64,000 nt of DNA from Zymobacter palmae. GTDB taxonomy: Bacteria > Pseudomonadota > Gammaproteobacteria > Pseudomonadales > Halomonadaceae. Positions 28,671 through 37,950 of this stretch are shown here, one piece after another. The notes below the pieces were generated by a model, which was not told the DNA's origin, searched no databases, and saw nothing but the letters and a program-made list of their open reading frames with translations. Numbering within the stretch: position 1 is the first letter of the stretch; the number at the start of each line of letters is the position of its first letter. The position numbers and the translations under genes are program-made. The DNA lies in the NCBI RefSeq assembly GCF_003610015.1, contig NZ_AP018933.1, positions 1,054,001 to 1,118,000 of the forward strand, in the 5' to 3' direction.

Positions 28671-28962
28671 GCGCCTCTCCTTGCGATGTCGCTATAGACT
28701 GTCTTTATCATCGGACATGAGTCGAGCGAGCTCAAGCTGTCATTGAATTGAGGTGATATTGCTTTTAATGGGTATTGCATGGGGTGTGTTGCTTTTTTAA
28801 AAGTTTATATTGAAATTTTATGCTTATATTTTGAATATAACGACAACATAATGCTTATTGTTCATGTTAGTGTGAAAAGGTGTCCTTGAGACAGGACCTG
28901 CCTATCAACCATCCACAGCGATACCCGGCGCCTGATACAGGCGGTGGACAGGGGAGAACACA

Positions 28963-30282
28963 ATGACCACGGCGGACGCAGCCATTCCTTCGACAACGTT
29001 CAAGACGCTCGGCAAGCAGGACGTGCGCGTACTGGGCCTAGCAGCGCTGGGTGGTGCGCTGGAGTTTTACGACTTCATTGTCTTCGTCTATCTGTCCAGC
29101 ATTGTGGAGCAGCTGTTCTTTCCTGAAGACATGCCGGTGTGGCTGCGTACACTGCAGACCTTTGGCATCTTCGCGATTGGCTATCTGATCCGGCCGCTGG
29201 GTGGGGGCATCATGGCGCATTTCGGCGACTTGATTGGTCGCAAGGCGCTGTTCATGGTCAGCATTCTGTTGATGGCCATTCCTACACTGCTGATCGGCAT
29301 GCTGCCCACCTATGCGTCGTGGGGAATTGCGGCACCGTTGCTGTTATTGCTGCTGCGGGTATGCCAAGGGGTGGCCTTTGCTGGCGAAGGGCCGGGTGCG
29401 ACTACCTTCGTGGCGGAGCACGTGCCGCGCCAGCATATCGGCCTGGCGGGTGGCGCTTTGGCCTGTGGCTTCATGGTTGGGCTGCTGTTGGGCGTTTCGG
29501 TGTCCTATGCCTGTCGCCACTTCTTTTCAGAAGCCTCTCAGTTGAGCTTTGCATGGCGTCTGCCGTTCTTGCTGGGCGGAGTATTGGGCTTTGTCGCGCT
29601 TTGGGTGCGTCGTCAGCTGCATGAAACGCCTGTGTTCGAGCAGATGCGGGCTCGCCGCGCTCAGAGCAGTGCGCTGCCTATCGGCATTGTGCTGAAAGAT
29701 CACCGCCGTACCGCGTTGACACTGATGCTGGCGGCTTTTGTTCAATCCTGTCTGTTCATATCGGTCGTGTTGTTGACGCCGGTGTTGTTGCCGCGCATAG
29801 CCGGTGTTTCCGAGATTGGCATGCTGAAGGTCAGTATCATGGTCGTGGTCATGACCGCACTGGGCTGCCTGATCGGAGGCTGTTTGTCAGATCGCTTTAC
29901 TGAGCCAAAAACATGGGTCGCGTTTTGCGCCTTGGGTGGTGGGTGCTTCGCACTGCTGCAGTTGTTGACGATAAAAGGGGTGCTTTTGGAAACCCAGTGG
30001 CTGTTCTGGGGACTGTATGGCGCGAGCGGCTTTCTGCTGGCGTTGACAGGGATCGTCTCCGCAATGGCGGCAAAGATGTTTCCTGCCGAAGTGCGCTTTT
30101 CAGGTGTTTCCTTTTCGACTAACTCTGCCTATGCCTTGTCGGGTGGGATTACGCCGCTGTTGCTGACAACGGGTATCCATTACAGCCCTTGGGCCATTAT
30201 GGTGTACGTGTTGCTGCTTGCCGGGGTAGGGAGTGTGTTGGGCGTCGCGCTGATGGGAGGCCGCATGCCGCGCTATCTGTGA
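28963..30282 (+). CDS. MFS transporter, metabolite:H+ symporter (MHS) family
   Basis: 439 aa with about 12 membrane segments. The MHS signature LEFYDFIVFVYLS in helix 1, FGDLIGRKALFM between helices 2 and 3, and FPAEVRFSGVSFS in the second half place it with the ProP/ShiA/YhjE-type proton symporters for organic acids or zwitterions. The substrate cannot be inferred. A paralogue follows at 30676. The ATG at 28963 is preceded by GGGGAG. Confidence 0.85.
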   Translation: MTTADAAIPSTTFKTLGKQDVRVLGLAALGGALEFYDFIVFVYLSSIVEQLFFPEDMPVWLRTLQTFGIFAIGYLIRPLGGGIMAHFGDLIGRKALFMVSILLMAIPTLLIGMLPTYASWGIAAPLLLLLLRVCQGVAFAGEGPGATTFVAEHVPRQHIGLAGGALACGFMVGLLLGVSVSYACRHFFSEASQLSFAWRLPFLLGGVLGFVALWVRRQLHETPVFEQMRARRAQSSALPIGIVLKDHRRTALTLMLAAFVQSCLFISVVLLTPVLLPRIAGVSEIGMLKVSIMVVVMTALGCLIGGCLSDRFTEPKTWVAFCALGGGCFALLQLLTIKGVLLETQWLFWGLYGASGFLLALTGIVSAMAAKMFPAEVRFSGVSFSTNSAYALSGGITPLLLTTGIHYSPWAIMVYVLLLAGVGSVLGVALMGGRMPRYL

Positions 30283-30326
30283 TCATCTAACACGGCAGTG
30301 GCAGTCGCATACCAAACTGAAAGATG

Positions 30327-30357
30327 AAATGCCCGTCTCTTATGAGGTGGGCATTTT
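30327..30357 (+). terminator. Terminator after first MHS transporter
   Basis: AAATGCCC / GGGCATTT stem, inner CTC/GAG pairs, then TTTT. The remaining gap to 30675 shows no gene. Confidence 0.75.
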
Positions 30358-30675
30358 CGTTGATGAGCCGAAGGAGGCGTGTCATTGCACCGTGGGAAAG
30401 CGATCCGCGTTGGCGGTGGGGCATGGTGCTTTTACTGGGGCAGTGGCTGGCGTCAGGTGGGGTTAGCGATGCGAGTAGGCAAGGACGATATATTCCAGTG
30501 ATTTTCACTTTGTTGAAATAATATGCTAGCGAGTCGCGCTTTTATGCTGTGAATTGATGTAAAAACGCAATGACATGCTATCTTGCATCATGATACTTTT
30601 GTTGAATAGTGCGATGTAGAGCATGAGTAGCATCAAATGCCTGCTTTGTTCATGTTTCGGCAATAATTCTTATAG

Positions 30676-32016
30676 ATGGGTGCGTCCATGACAACTGCGA
30701 CAACAATAGAGGCTGAGGCAAAGACGCCTGATGAAACACGCCGACTCAGTGCTGAGGACGCCAAGATTTTGGGGCTGTCTGCACTGGGCGGTGCGCTTGA
30801 GTTCTACGACTTCGTCATTTATGTCTTTTTTGCATCGGCGGTACAGACGCTGTTCTTCCCGGCGAACATGCCGGGCTGGCTGAGTATGCTGCAGACCTTT
30901 GGTATCTTCGCCATGGGGTATCTGGCGCGTCCGCTGGGCGGCATCGTGATGGCACACTTCGGTGACATGATCGGACGCAAGAAGATGTTCATGTTCAGCA
31001 TCCTGCTGATGGCGTTGCCGACACTCCTTATTGGGCTGTTGCCGACCTATGCCACGATCGGTTATGCCGCACCGGTATTGTTGCTGATCTTCCGCGTGTG
31101 TCAAGGGGCGGCCATCGGTGGTGAAGCGCCCGGAGCGTGGGTATTCGTGGCCGAACATGCGCCGAAGCGCCACGTAGCGTTGGCTTGCGGTGCACTGTCG
31201 TGCGGGTTGGTGTTCGGTATTCTGATGGGCTCGATTGTGGTGGTGATCTGCGATGCGATTTACTCGCATGCGGATCAGATCACCTTAGGAATCTGGCGCT
31301 ATCCTTTCCTGTTGGGTGGTGTGTTGGGGTTGGTCACGCTGTGGTTGCGTCGCTATCTTCAGGAAACGCCGGTATTCGCACGTATTCAGGCACGCAAAGG
31401 CGCAGACAAGCGTCTGCCGTTGAAAGAAGTGCTGGCTAAGCACGGCAAGGCGGTCGGGTTGTCGATGTTGGTCACGTGGATGTTGACCGGGGTCGTGGTT
31501 GTTATTCTGTTAATGTTGCCGAACATGTTGCCGCGCCTTACGCATACGTTGAGCGACGGCACCATGCACTTGGCTAATATGGTTGCCATTATCATGACCT
31601 GTGTCGGGTGCTTGATGTCCGGCTTTATGGCTGACCGTGTGGGCGAAGGGCGCGCGCTGGCCACGTTCAGCGTGGGGGTGGCGGTCACCTTTACCGCGTT
31701 CTATGCCACAGCCATGTCGGCCTACAGTGACACCTTGCTGTTTGTGACCTATGCCTTGACCGGTTTCTTCGTTGGAATAATTGGCGTTATTCCTGCATTG
31801 ATCGTGCGCATCTTCCCGGCTGAAATTCGTTTCAGCGGCGTATCGTTCTCTTATAACGTGGCCTATGCGGTATTCGGTGGTGCCACACCGATCCTGTTGA
31901 CCATGGTCATCACCAAAATGACGTGGGCTCCGGTAGTGTACATCTGTGCACTGAGCCTTATGGGTATCGTGATTGGTGCCGTACTGACTCGACAGGGCGT
32001 TCGTCGCTACATCTGA
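30676..32016 (+). CDS. MFS transporter, MHS family, paralogue
   Basis: 446 aa and clearly paralogous to the preceding gene: LEFYDFVIYVFFAS, FGDMIGRKKMFMFSILLMALPTLLIG and FPAEIRFSGVSFSYN correspond block for block. A separate transcription unit, because a terminator and about 320 bp separate the two. Probably a tandem duplication with divergence, allowing a different substrate. Start ATG at 30676; a second ATG at 30688 (MTTATTIEAE) is possible. Confidence 0.85.
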   Translation: MGASMTTATTIEAEAKTPDETRRLSAEDAKILGLSALGGALEFYDFVIYVFFASAVQTLFFPANMPGWLSMLQTFGIFAMGYLARPLGGIVMAHFGDMIGRKKMFMFSILLMALPTLLIGLLPTYATIGYAAPVLLLIFRVCQGAAIGGEAPGAWVFVAEHAPKRHVALACGALSCGLVFGILMGSIVVVICDAIYSHADQITLGIWRYPFLLGGVLGLVTLWLRRYLQETPVFARIQARKGADKRLPLKEVLAKHGKAVGLSMLVTWMLTGVVVVILLMLPNMLPRLTHTLSDGTMHLANMVAIIMTCVGCLMSGFMADRVGEGRALATFSVGVAVTFTAFYATAMSAYSDTLLFVTYALTGFFVGIIGVIPALIVRIFPAEIRFSGVSFSYNVAYAVFGGATPILLTMVITKMTWAPVVYICALSLMGIVIGAVLTRQGVRRYI

Positions 32017-32067
32017 GGCATGGTGCGATGTAGTGCCATCCCTCTTGCATCATTGCCGTATGGTGAG

Positions 32068-32098
32068 CGCGCTTATCCTCTGGATAAGCGCGTTTTTT
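32068..32098 (+). terminator. Terminator after second MHS transporter
   Basis: CGCGCTTATCC / GGATAAGCGCG, a perfect 11-bp stem with a TCT loop, followed by six T. Confidence 0.95.
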
Positions 32099-32215
32099 AT
32101 ATGTTTTATATATGTGTACCGCGGTATATGCCGTATTTGTTGTACGGTTATTTCCCTGTTTCCGAAAGCGCTGAGCCGCTTACGCTGTTTTACGATTTGG
32201 GCGTCGTATTTAGAG

Positions 32216-32329
32216 GCTGTTTCGTAACCTGAGTGATCGCTTTTGCCCTGTCTATAATAGACGGTTTCTACCGCAATGTGTGGTTTGATGTCCCTTAAGT
32301 GATACGGGTATTAGCGTTATGAAACATGC
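32216..32329 (+). repeat. MITE-like element, copy 1 (about 114 bp)
   Basis: Starts GGCTGTTTCGTAACCTGAG and ends with GTTATGAAACATGC, whose reverse complement (GCATGTTTCATAAC) matches the start, so it has imperfect terminal inverted repeats. The same unit, inverted, occurs at 52090-52205, including a shared interior (ACCGCAAT...TGTGGTTT...GGTATT). Visual identity is roughly 70-75%. It looks like a degenerate non-autonomous transposon; no transposase is present. Confidence 0.5.
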
Positions 32330-32800
32330 ACTTAGCATGGTTTATGCCATCTGATCATGAGCCGCATGCTGGCCGCACTAATTGGTATGGCACGTTGTTC
32401 TGTTAGCCGCATCGTGAGCTATTGGCATGCTGTGGTGATGGCCGTTTCTCCATCATATTTCTCATCGCCAATGAGCCCCGTTACTTTCCCGGCTGCGTTT
32501 TAAAGAATACCTATCGTCGGTGCGGCGCAGGCCGGTATGTAGGTGCCGTTAGCGGCTCTCTTATGCAGTAATCTCCTTCCATGCCAGCGGTTTTCATCAC
32601 ACCGTTGAGTGAGATTATTGAACACTTGCTTAAGGGCATAACGCCTCTTGGTCGCATTGGGGGGGATGAGGCAATTCGGTTTGAAGCAAGATGCACTTTT
32701 GTTCTTATACTGTCCTAAGAAAAGATAAGCTGTGGTCGAGCGGGAGTGCTCGGCCTGTTCTTATTCGCCATCCCTTAGGACAATCAGGACAGGAGCTGTC
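32330..32800. other. Gene-poor stretch between MITE-like element and SDR gene
   Basis: Holds no confident gene. The one item noted is a 45-codon plus-strand frame at 32581-32718 with a GGDE motif. AT content rises around 32440-32500. Confidence 0.4.
32581..32718 (+). pseudogene. Short ORF with a GGDEF-like motif, possible fragment
   Basis: 45 codons, reading LSEIIEHLLKGITPLGRIGGDE in its middle. The order (helix, then LGRIGGDE) resembles the active-site half-loop of diguanylate cyclases (R-x-GGDEF). The rest of the domain is missing and there is no ribosome binding site, so it would be a remnant if real. Coincidence is quite possible. Confidence 0.2.
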
Positions 32801-33601
32801 ATGGACGTGACGCTGAAAGGTAAGAACGCGTTGGTAACGGGCGGAAATCGTGGCATCGGGGCGCAGGTGGTTCATGCACTGGCCGCCGCAGGGGCCAATG
32901 TCGCCATGCATTGCCGTACGCCCCATGAAGGGGCTGAAGCAATGGCGGCCGAGCTGTCCGAGCAGTATGGCGTCACAGTGCGCGAAATTGTCGGTGACTT
33001 TTCCGATCCCACCAGCATTACCCAAGTGTTCGAGCAGTTTGACACGCTGTTTCCGCAGATCGATATTCTGGTCAATAATGCGGGCTATGAGAATACCTAT
33101 GCGCTGGAAGAGCTACCGCTGGAAGCCTGGCAGGGGCTGCTACAGGTCAACCTGACGGCGCCGTTCCAGTGTGCGCAGCAGGCGGCATTGCGGATGAAGA
33201 AGAGTGGCGGTGGGGTCATCATCAATATGCAGTCGATCCACGATGAAGTGATGCGCAAGGGGGTGTCTCACTACAGCGTTGCCAAAGCAGGGCTGAAGAT
33301 GCTGACGCGCGCTGCTGGGGTCGAGTGGGGTGAATATGGCATTCGCGTGGTTGGGGTCAGCCCGGGGGCAATCGAAACCGACATCAACCGTGACGATATC
33401 GAAAAGACCGGGCGCGATAAGTACCACGCATGGATTCCTGCGGGCTTCGTCGGCGTTACCGATGACATCGCGGACCCGATCGTTTTCCTCTGCTCCGAAC
33501 ATGCACGCTATATCACCGCCACAACGCTCTACATCGACGGTGGCTACAGTCAGAACGTGGTGCGCTACGACGAGCGCAAGGACCACGCGGTCGATGAATA
33601 G
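32801..33601 (+). CDS. Short-chain dehydrogenase/reductase (SDR), glucose-1-dehydrogenase-like
   Basis: 266 aa NAD(P)-dependent oxidoreductase of the classical SDR family. Rossmann motif TGGNRGIG near residue 14, NNAGY, and the catalytic YSVAKAG (Y and K four apart) are present. The active-site serine lies in INMQSIHDEV, and C-terminal YIDGGYSQN completes the fold. The start ATG at 32801 has AGGAG 6 nt upstream; the longer frame lacks conserved residues. The substrate is uncertain (sugar or 3-oxoacyl-type). Confidence 0.85.
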   Translation: MDVTLKGKNALVTGGNRGIGAQVVHALAAAGANVAMHCRTPHEGAEAMAAELSEQYGVTVREIVGDFSDPTSITQVFEQFDTLFPQIDILVNNAGYENTYALEELPLEAWQGLLQVNLTAPFQCAQQAALRMKKSGGGVIINMQSIHDEVMRKGVSHYSVAKAGLKMLTRAAGVEWGEYGIRVVGVSPGAIETDINRDDIEKTGRDKYHAWIPAGFVGVTDDIADPIVFLCSEHARYITATTLYIDGGYSQNVVRYDERKDHAVDE

Positions 33602-33630
33602 CCTTTTCTGGGCCTGATCGTTGTTCCCTC

Positions 33631-33662
33631 AAACCGAGCGGCATTATCGCGCTCGGTTTTTT
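33631..33662 (+). terminator. Terminator after SDR gene
   Basis: AAACCGAGCG / CGCTCGGTTT stem (10 bp) with a 9-nt loop, followed by a run of T. Confidence 0.92.
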
Positions 33663-33778
33663 CGTGGCGATGTTAAGCTATGGGAACATGGCTAATGTGT
33701 TGTTACCGGATTGCGATGACAATGCCGGTGTGACCGCTACGCCATCTTCGGTTTCCTTCCCTTCGGCAGCAGGTGTCT

Positions 33779-36700
33779 ATGTTTTCGGTTATTCATGCCA
33801 ACCATATCGAGGATTTGCGCGATCTGGCGCTGTCGCTGGTCGAACGCGAGCCGCTTTCACCGCTGGAAGACGATGTCTTTCTGGTGCAGTCCAAGGGGAT
33901 GGCGCAGTGGCTGCGTATTTGTATCGCCGAGCGGGAAGGCGTTGCGGCATCACTGGCCTTTCCGCTGCCGTCGGAATTCATCTGGCAGGCCTATCGCGCC
34001 GTGCTGGGAAACACGATACCTAAACGCTCACCGTTCGATCGCAAGGCGCTGGTATGGCGGTTAATGCGCCTGCTACCGCAGCTGGTCGACGAGCCGGTAT
34101 ATGCACCGTTGGCGACCTATCTGCGTCGCCATGAGCATGTCAGCGACACGACTTCGCATCAGCGTCTTCATCAGCTGGCCGAACGTCTCGCCGATCTGTA
34201 CGACCAGTATTTGTTGTACCGCCCCGACTGGATGGCGGCGTGGGCATACGAGCGTACCGAGCAAACGGCTATTCGATTGGATGATGACCAGCGCTGGCAG
34301 CCGGTACTGTGGCGTATGCTGCTCAATGATGTCACGCCGGAAGAACGTACCTTTCACCGCGCGTGGGTGCATCGCCGCTTCCGCGAGCGGGCAGCTGAGC
34401 TGACCGAGCGGCCAGCGGGCATTCCTCGTCGTATCTTCATCTTCGGTATTTCCAGCCTGCCATGGCAGATTTTGGAGGCATTGCAGGCCATCGCTTCGGT
34501 GACCGATATCTATCTGTTGGTGACGAACCCGTGCCGGTTTTACTGGGGCGATATTGTGGGTGAGCGTGAGGCGCTGCGGCGCGAGACCCGGGCGCTGGCG
34601 CGTGCGCGCCATCAGCCGCATCCTGAGCTGGAATCGCTTGCACCCGACGAGCTGCACCTGCGTGCCAATCCGCTATTGGCAGGGTGGGGCGCACAGGGGC
34701 GCGATTTCATTGCGGCACTCTATGAGTTCGAAACTGAGCAGGGCTTCGACATTGATCACGATATCTTCCTAGACTGGGCTTCCGGGCCTGATGCGTCACT
34801 GTTGCAGCAGCTTCAGCAGGACATTTTGGATATGGCGCATCCGCGTGAGCGATTGGATACCGGTCATGGCCCGCGTCTGTTGGCACTGGATGATACCTCG
34901 GTGCAGTTCGTATCGGCACACTCACCGCTGCGTGAAGTCGAAATTCTGCGAGACCAGCTGCTGGCGGCGTTCGAGCAGGATCCAACGCTGAAACCGCGTG
35001 ATATCGTAGTGATGGTGCCGGAGATCGACCGCTATGCGCCGCTGATCGACGCGGTGTTCGGTCAGTACGACCGCTCCGATGCCCGTTGGATGCCTTATAG
35101 CATTGCTGACCGCAGAGCCTCGCGGTCTCACCCTCTACTGGTGTGTGCCCTACAGTTGCTTGATTTGCCTGAACGGCGGCTGACGGTCAGTGAGCTGCTG
35201 GACTGGCTGGACATTCCTGCCTTCCGCCATCGCTTCGGTATCGACGCCAGTGCGCTGCCGCGTATCGCGCGCTGGGTGACGGGCAGCGGTGTGCGTTGGG
35301 GGTTGAATGAAGCCCATCGCGAGCTGTTGGGACTTCCGGCGCTAGCCAACAACACCTGGCGTTTCGGGCTGGAGCGAATGTTGCTGGGTTACGCCGTGGG
35401 CGGTGAAAGCCAAGCCGCAGGCGAGGCCTTTGCCGACATTGAGCCGTACGATGAGATTCAAGGGTTGGATGCCGAGCTGGTCGGGCGTCTGATGGATGTG
35501 ACGGATACCCTTGACCGTTTTGCCGAGCAGATGGCCGAGCCGTGCCCGCCGACCCAGTGGGCAGAGCGGCTGGCACACCTTTACGATGCCGTGTTTGCAC
35601 CGCGCACAGCAGAAGAATTCGATATCCGTCAGCGCCTAACGCGTGCCGTGTACGATTGGTTAGATCAGTGCGACAGTGCGCGTTTCGATGAACCGATAGC
35701 GCTGTGCATCGTGCGCGCCGCGCTGAGCGATATCATTGACGACGACGGTTTAGCACCACGCTTTCTGGGCGGTAGCATCAACTTCGCTACGCTGATGCCG
35801 ATGCGTGCCATCCCGTTCCGCTACACCTGGTTGCTGGGCATGAATGACGGTGACTATCCACGTACGCGCCCAGCGCAGGACTTCGATCTGATGGCGGTCT
35901 ATCCGCAACCGGGTGACCGCTCGCGGCGCGATGATGACCGCTATTTGATGCTGGAGGCGTTGCTGGCAACGCGTACACGTCTGACCTGTTCGTGGGTCGG
36001 ACAGGATCAGCGTGGGGGAAGCCCGCATTCGCCGTCGATCCTGATCAGCGAATTGCGCGATGCGATCGCGCAGGGCTGGCGTCTGCCCGATGATGCCGAA
36101 CATCCTTATGACCCGGATACGGGCGAGCATGTGCTTGATTGGCTGACTCAGCAGCACCCACTTCAGCCGTTCTCGCACCGCTATCTGGAAGGCCGCGAAC
36201 CGCAGCTGTACACCTATGACGAGCACTGGGCCGCGGCGCTGAACGTGGCACATCGGCCGTTGCTGCCGAAGGAAGCGCATACACTGCCACCCGCACCGCT
36301 GGCTGATAGCCAGCTATCACAGGACGGGCTGCTGCGCTTGCTGCGTTCACCCTCCACGCTGTGTCTGGCGGCAAGGCTGAGCGTTCACTACCGTGAGCCA
36401 GAGGTGGATGAGGAAGACGCTGAACCCTTCACGCTGGACAATCTTCAGGTCTTCGATTTCAAGCGGCGTTTGTTGGAAGGGGCGCGAGCAGGAGAGCCTC
36501 TCGAAACGGCGGTAGCCAGAATGCAGCGGGCAGGACAACTGCCGCTGCTCGGGTTCGGTGACGCGCTGGTGCGCGGCATGCTACCGCGGCTGACCGTGCA
36601 GCTTGACCGCTGGCGGCAGGTACAACAAGGGTTAGTAACGCTGGAGCGTCAGGTGCTGCGCTGGTCATGGCAGGACGCTCTTGGGCAGACACGCTGGCTT

Positions 36701-37285
36701 GAGGCGGTGTTGGAAGGGCTTCAGCAAGATGAAGACGGGCAGTTGCACTGCTGGCAGATCGCTCCCGCCCACTATGGCGACGTATTCTCACGCCAAGGGC
36801 TGCCCGTATTGCAGAAACCGCATCGCCTGTTCGAGAACGAGGTGAAAGCGCTGCTGGCCAGCCTAGCGACAGGGCGATCCGTGCGCCCCGGCTGGGTGTT
36901 CGAAGACCGTGTGCTGCGTTTGCCGGCGATTACCCCGCTGGCGGCCGAACAGCAACTGATTGAATGGCTTGCCGTGATGGAAGAGGGCTGGCAGCGGCCG
37001 CTGCCGGTGGATCGCTCGTTGGCGTTTACCTACCTTGACGGCAGCGCACCCGAGCAGGATACGCTGGCGGCGGACGACCCACTCTGGCAGCCGTGCCGCG
37101 ATCGCTATGAAGAAGAGACCTTCTGCGGCGATCAACGCCGCGCGCCGCTGCGCGACCAGCATCCGGTGCTAGGCGAGCTGTGGCCGACCTTTGATGATCT
37201 GCTGGCCGATGGATTTGCGCCGCTGAGCCGTCGTCTGTACGGCCCACTGGTCGCGCGTCTAGTCGATGCTGAGCAGCATCTGTAA
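33779..37285 (+). CDS. recC: Exodeoxyribonuclease V gamma chain, Chi recognition
   Basis: 1168 aa, near E. coli RecC (1122). A catalytically dead helicase/nuclease-like subunit that splits duplex ends and reads Chi for RecBCD. Family landmarks: VQSKGMAQWLRICIAER, FPLPSEFIWQAYRAVL, LADLYDQYLLYRPDW, FGISSLPWQILEAL, LLGMNDGDYPRTRPAQDFDLM and YLMLEALLATRTRLTCSWVG. The start is the ATG at 33779 (MFSVIHANHIEDL), aligned with the E. coli N-terminus; a GTG two codons earlier is possible. It is the first gene of recC-ubiX-recB-recD. Confidence 0.95.
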   Translation: MFSVIHANHIEDLRDLALSLVEREPLSPLEDDVFLVQSKGMAQWLRICIAEREGVAASLAFPLPSEFIWQAYRAVLGNTIPKRSPFDRKALVWRLMRLLPQLVDEPVYAPLATYLRRHEHVSDTTSHQRLHQLAERLADLYDQYLLYRPDWMAAWAYERTEQTAIRLDDDQRWQPVLWRMLLNDVTPEERTFHRAWVHRRFRERAAELTERPAGIPRRIFIFGISSLPWQILEALQAIASVTDIYLLVTNPCRFYWGDIVGEREALRRETRALARARHQPHPELESLAPDELHLRANPLLAGWGAQGRDFIAALYEFETEQGFDIDHDIFLDWASGPDASLLQQLQQDILDMAHPRERLDTGHGPRLLALDDTSVQFVSAHSPLREVEILRDQLLAAFEQDPTLKPRDIVVMVPEIDRYAPLIDAVFGQYDRSDARWMPYSIADRRASRSHPLLVCALQLLDLPERRLTVSELLDWLDIPAFRHRFGIDASALPRIARWVTGSGVRWGLNEAHRELLGLPALANNTWRFGLERMLLGYAVGGESQAAGEAFADIEPYDEIQGLDAELVGRLMDVTDTLDRFAEQMAEPCPPTQWAERLAHLYDAVFAPRTAEEFDIRQRLTRAVYDWLDQCDSARFDEPIALCIVRAALSDIIDDDGLAPRFLGGSINFATLMPMRAIPFRYTWLLGMNDGDYPRTRPAQDFDLMAVYPQPGDRSRRDDDRYLMLEALLATRTRLTCSWVGQDQRGGSPHSPSILISELRDAIAQGWRLPDDAEHPYDPDTGEHVLDWLTQQHPLQPFSHRYLEGREPQLYTYDEHWAAALNVAHRPLLPKEAHTLPPAPLADSQLSQDGLLRLLRSPSTLCLAARLSVHYREPEVDEEDAEPFTLDNLQVFDFKRRLLEGARAGEPLETAVARMQRAGQLPLLGFGDALVRGMLPRLTVQLDRWRQVQQGLVTLERQVLRWSWQDALGQTRWLEAVLEGLQQDEDGQLHCWQIAPAHYGDVFSRQGLPVLQKPHRLFENEVKALLASLATGRSVRPGWVFEDRVLRLPAITPLAAEQQLIEWLAVMEEGWQRPLPVDRSLAFTYLDGSAPEQDTLAADDPLWQPCRDRYEEETFCGDQRRAPLRDQHPVLGELWPTFDDLLADGFAPLSRRLYGPLVARLVDAEQHL

Positions 37286-37335
37286 GCGGCCATACCTTTA
37301 ATTCTACCCCTAAGAGAACAAAGGAACTGCTGTTG

Positions 37336-37914
37336 ATGACCGCCACTTCCCCCTTGCGCTTGATCGTTGGTATTTCGGGTGCCTCCGGCATCTGCTACGG
37401 CGTGCGTCTGCTGGAACGCTTGCAGGCACTGCCCATCGAGTCTCACTTGGTTATGTCCGCGGCGGCCAAACAGACGCTGGCGCTGGAAACCGATCTGAGC
37501 GTGCCAGAGGTCGAAGCGTTGGCGGACGTCGTGCATCACGAACGCTCGATCGGGGCCTCCATCGCCAGCGGCTCGTTTCGCACCATGGGCATGGTAGTGG
37601 CTCCCTGCTCAATGCGCTCAATGTCCGACATCGCCGCAGGAACGACTTCCACGCTGTTGACCCGCGCTGCGGATGTGGTGCTGAAGGAACGCCGCCGTCT
37701 GGTGCTGATGGTGCGTGAAACGCCGCTGCATACCGGTCATCTGCGCCATATGACCCAGTTGTCCGAACTGGGAGTGATCATTGCGCCACCGGTGCCCAGT
37801 TTTTATGCACGTCCCGAGACGCTGGACGACATGATCGACCATACCGTCGGGCGTGTGCTCGATTTGTTCGATCTGGATGTGCCCGGTGTTCATCGCTGGA
37901 ATCCGCGCGGCTGA
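37336..37914 (+). CDS. ubiX: Flavin prenyltransferase UbiX
   Basis: 192 aa. Makes prenylated FMN from FMN and dimethylallyl phosphate, the cofactor of UbiD-type decarboxylases in ubiquinone synthesis. Recognised from VGISGASGICYGVRLLE, HLVMSAAAKQTL, VVAPCSMRSMSDIAAG, RRRLVLMVRETPLHTGHL and PPVPSFYARP. The ATG at 37336 follows AAAGGA. It lies 50 bp after recC and 36 bp before recB, in the same direction and with no terminator, so it is probably co-transcribed with them. That location is unexpected and no functional link is known to me. Confidence 0.93.
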   Translation: MTATSPLRLIVGISGASGICYGVRLLERLQALPIESHLVMSAAAKQTLALETDLSVPEVEALADVVHHERSIGASIASGSFRTMGMVVAPCSMRSMSDIAAGTTSTLLTRAADVVLKERRRLVLMVRETPLHTGHLRHMTQLSELGVIIAPPVPSFYARPETLDDMIDHTVGRVLDLFDLDVPGVHRWNPRG

Positions 37915-37950
37915 GGCCGTGCTGTTCCTTTATCTACTGTCGAGGCGCAC

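Noticed and set aside
32511-32696. 61-codon minus-strand frame
   Set aside because: No ribosome binding site and no recognisable family; antisense to the GGDE-containing short frame.
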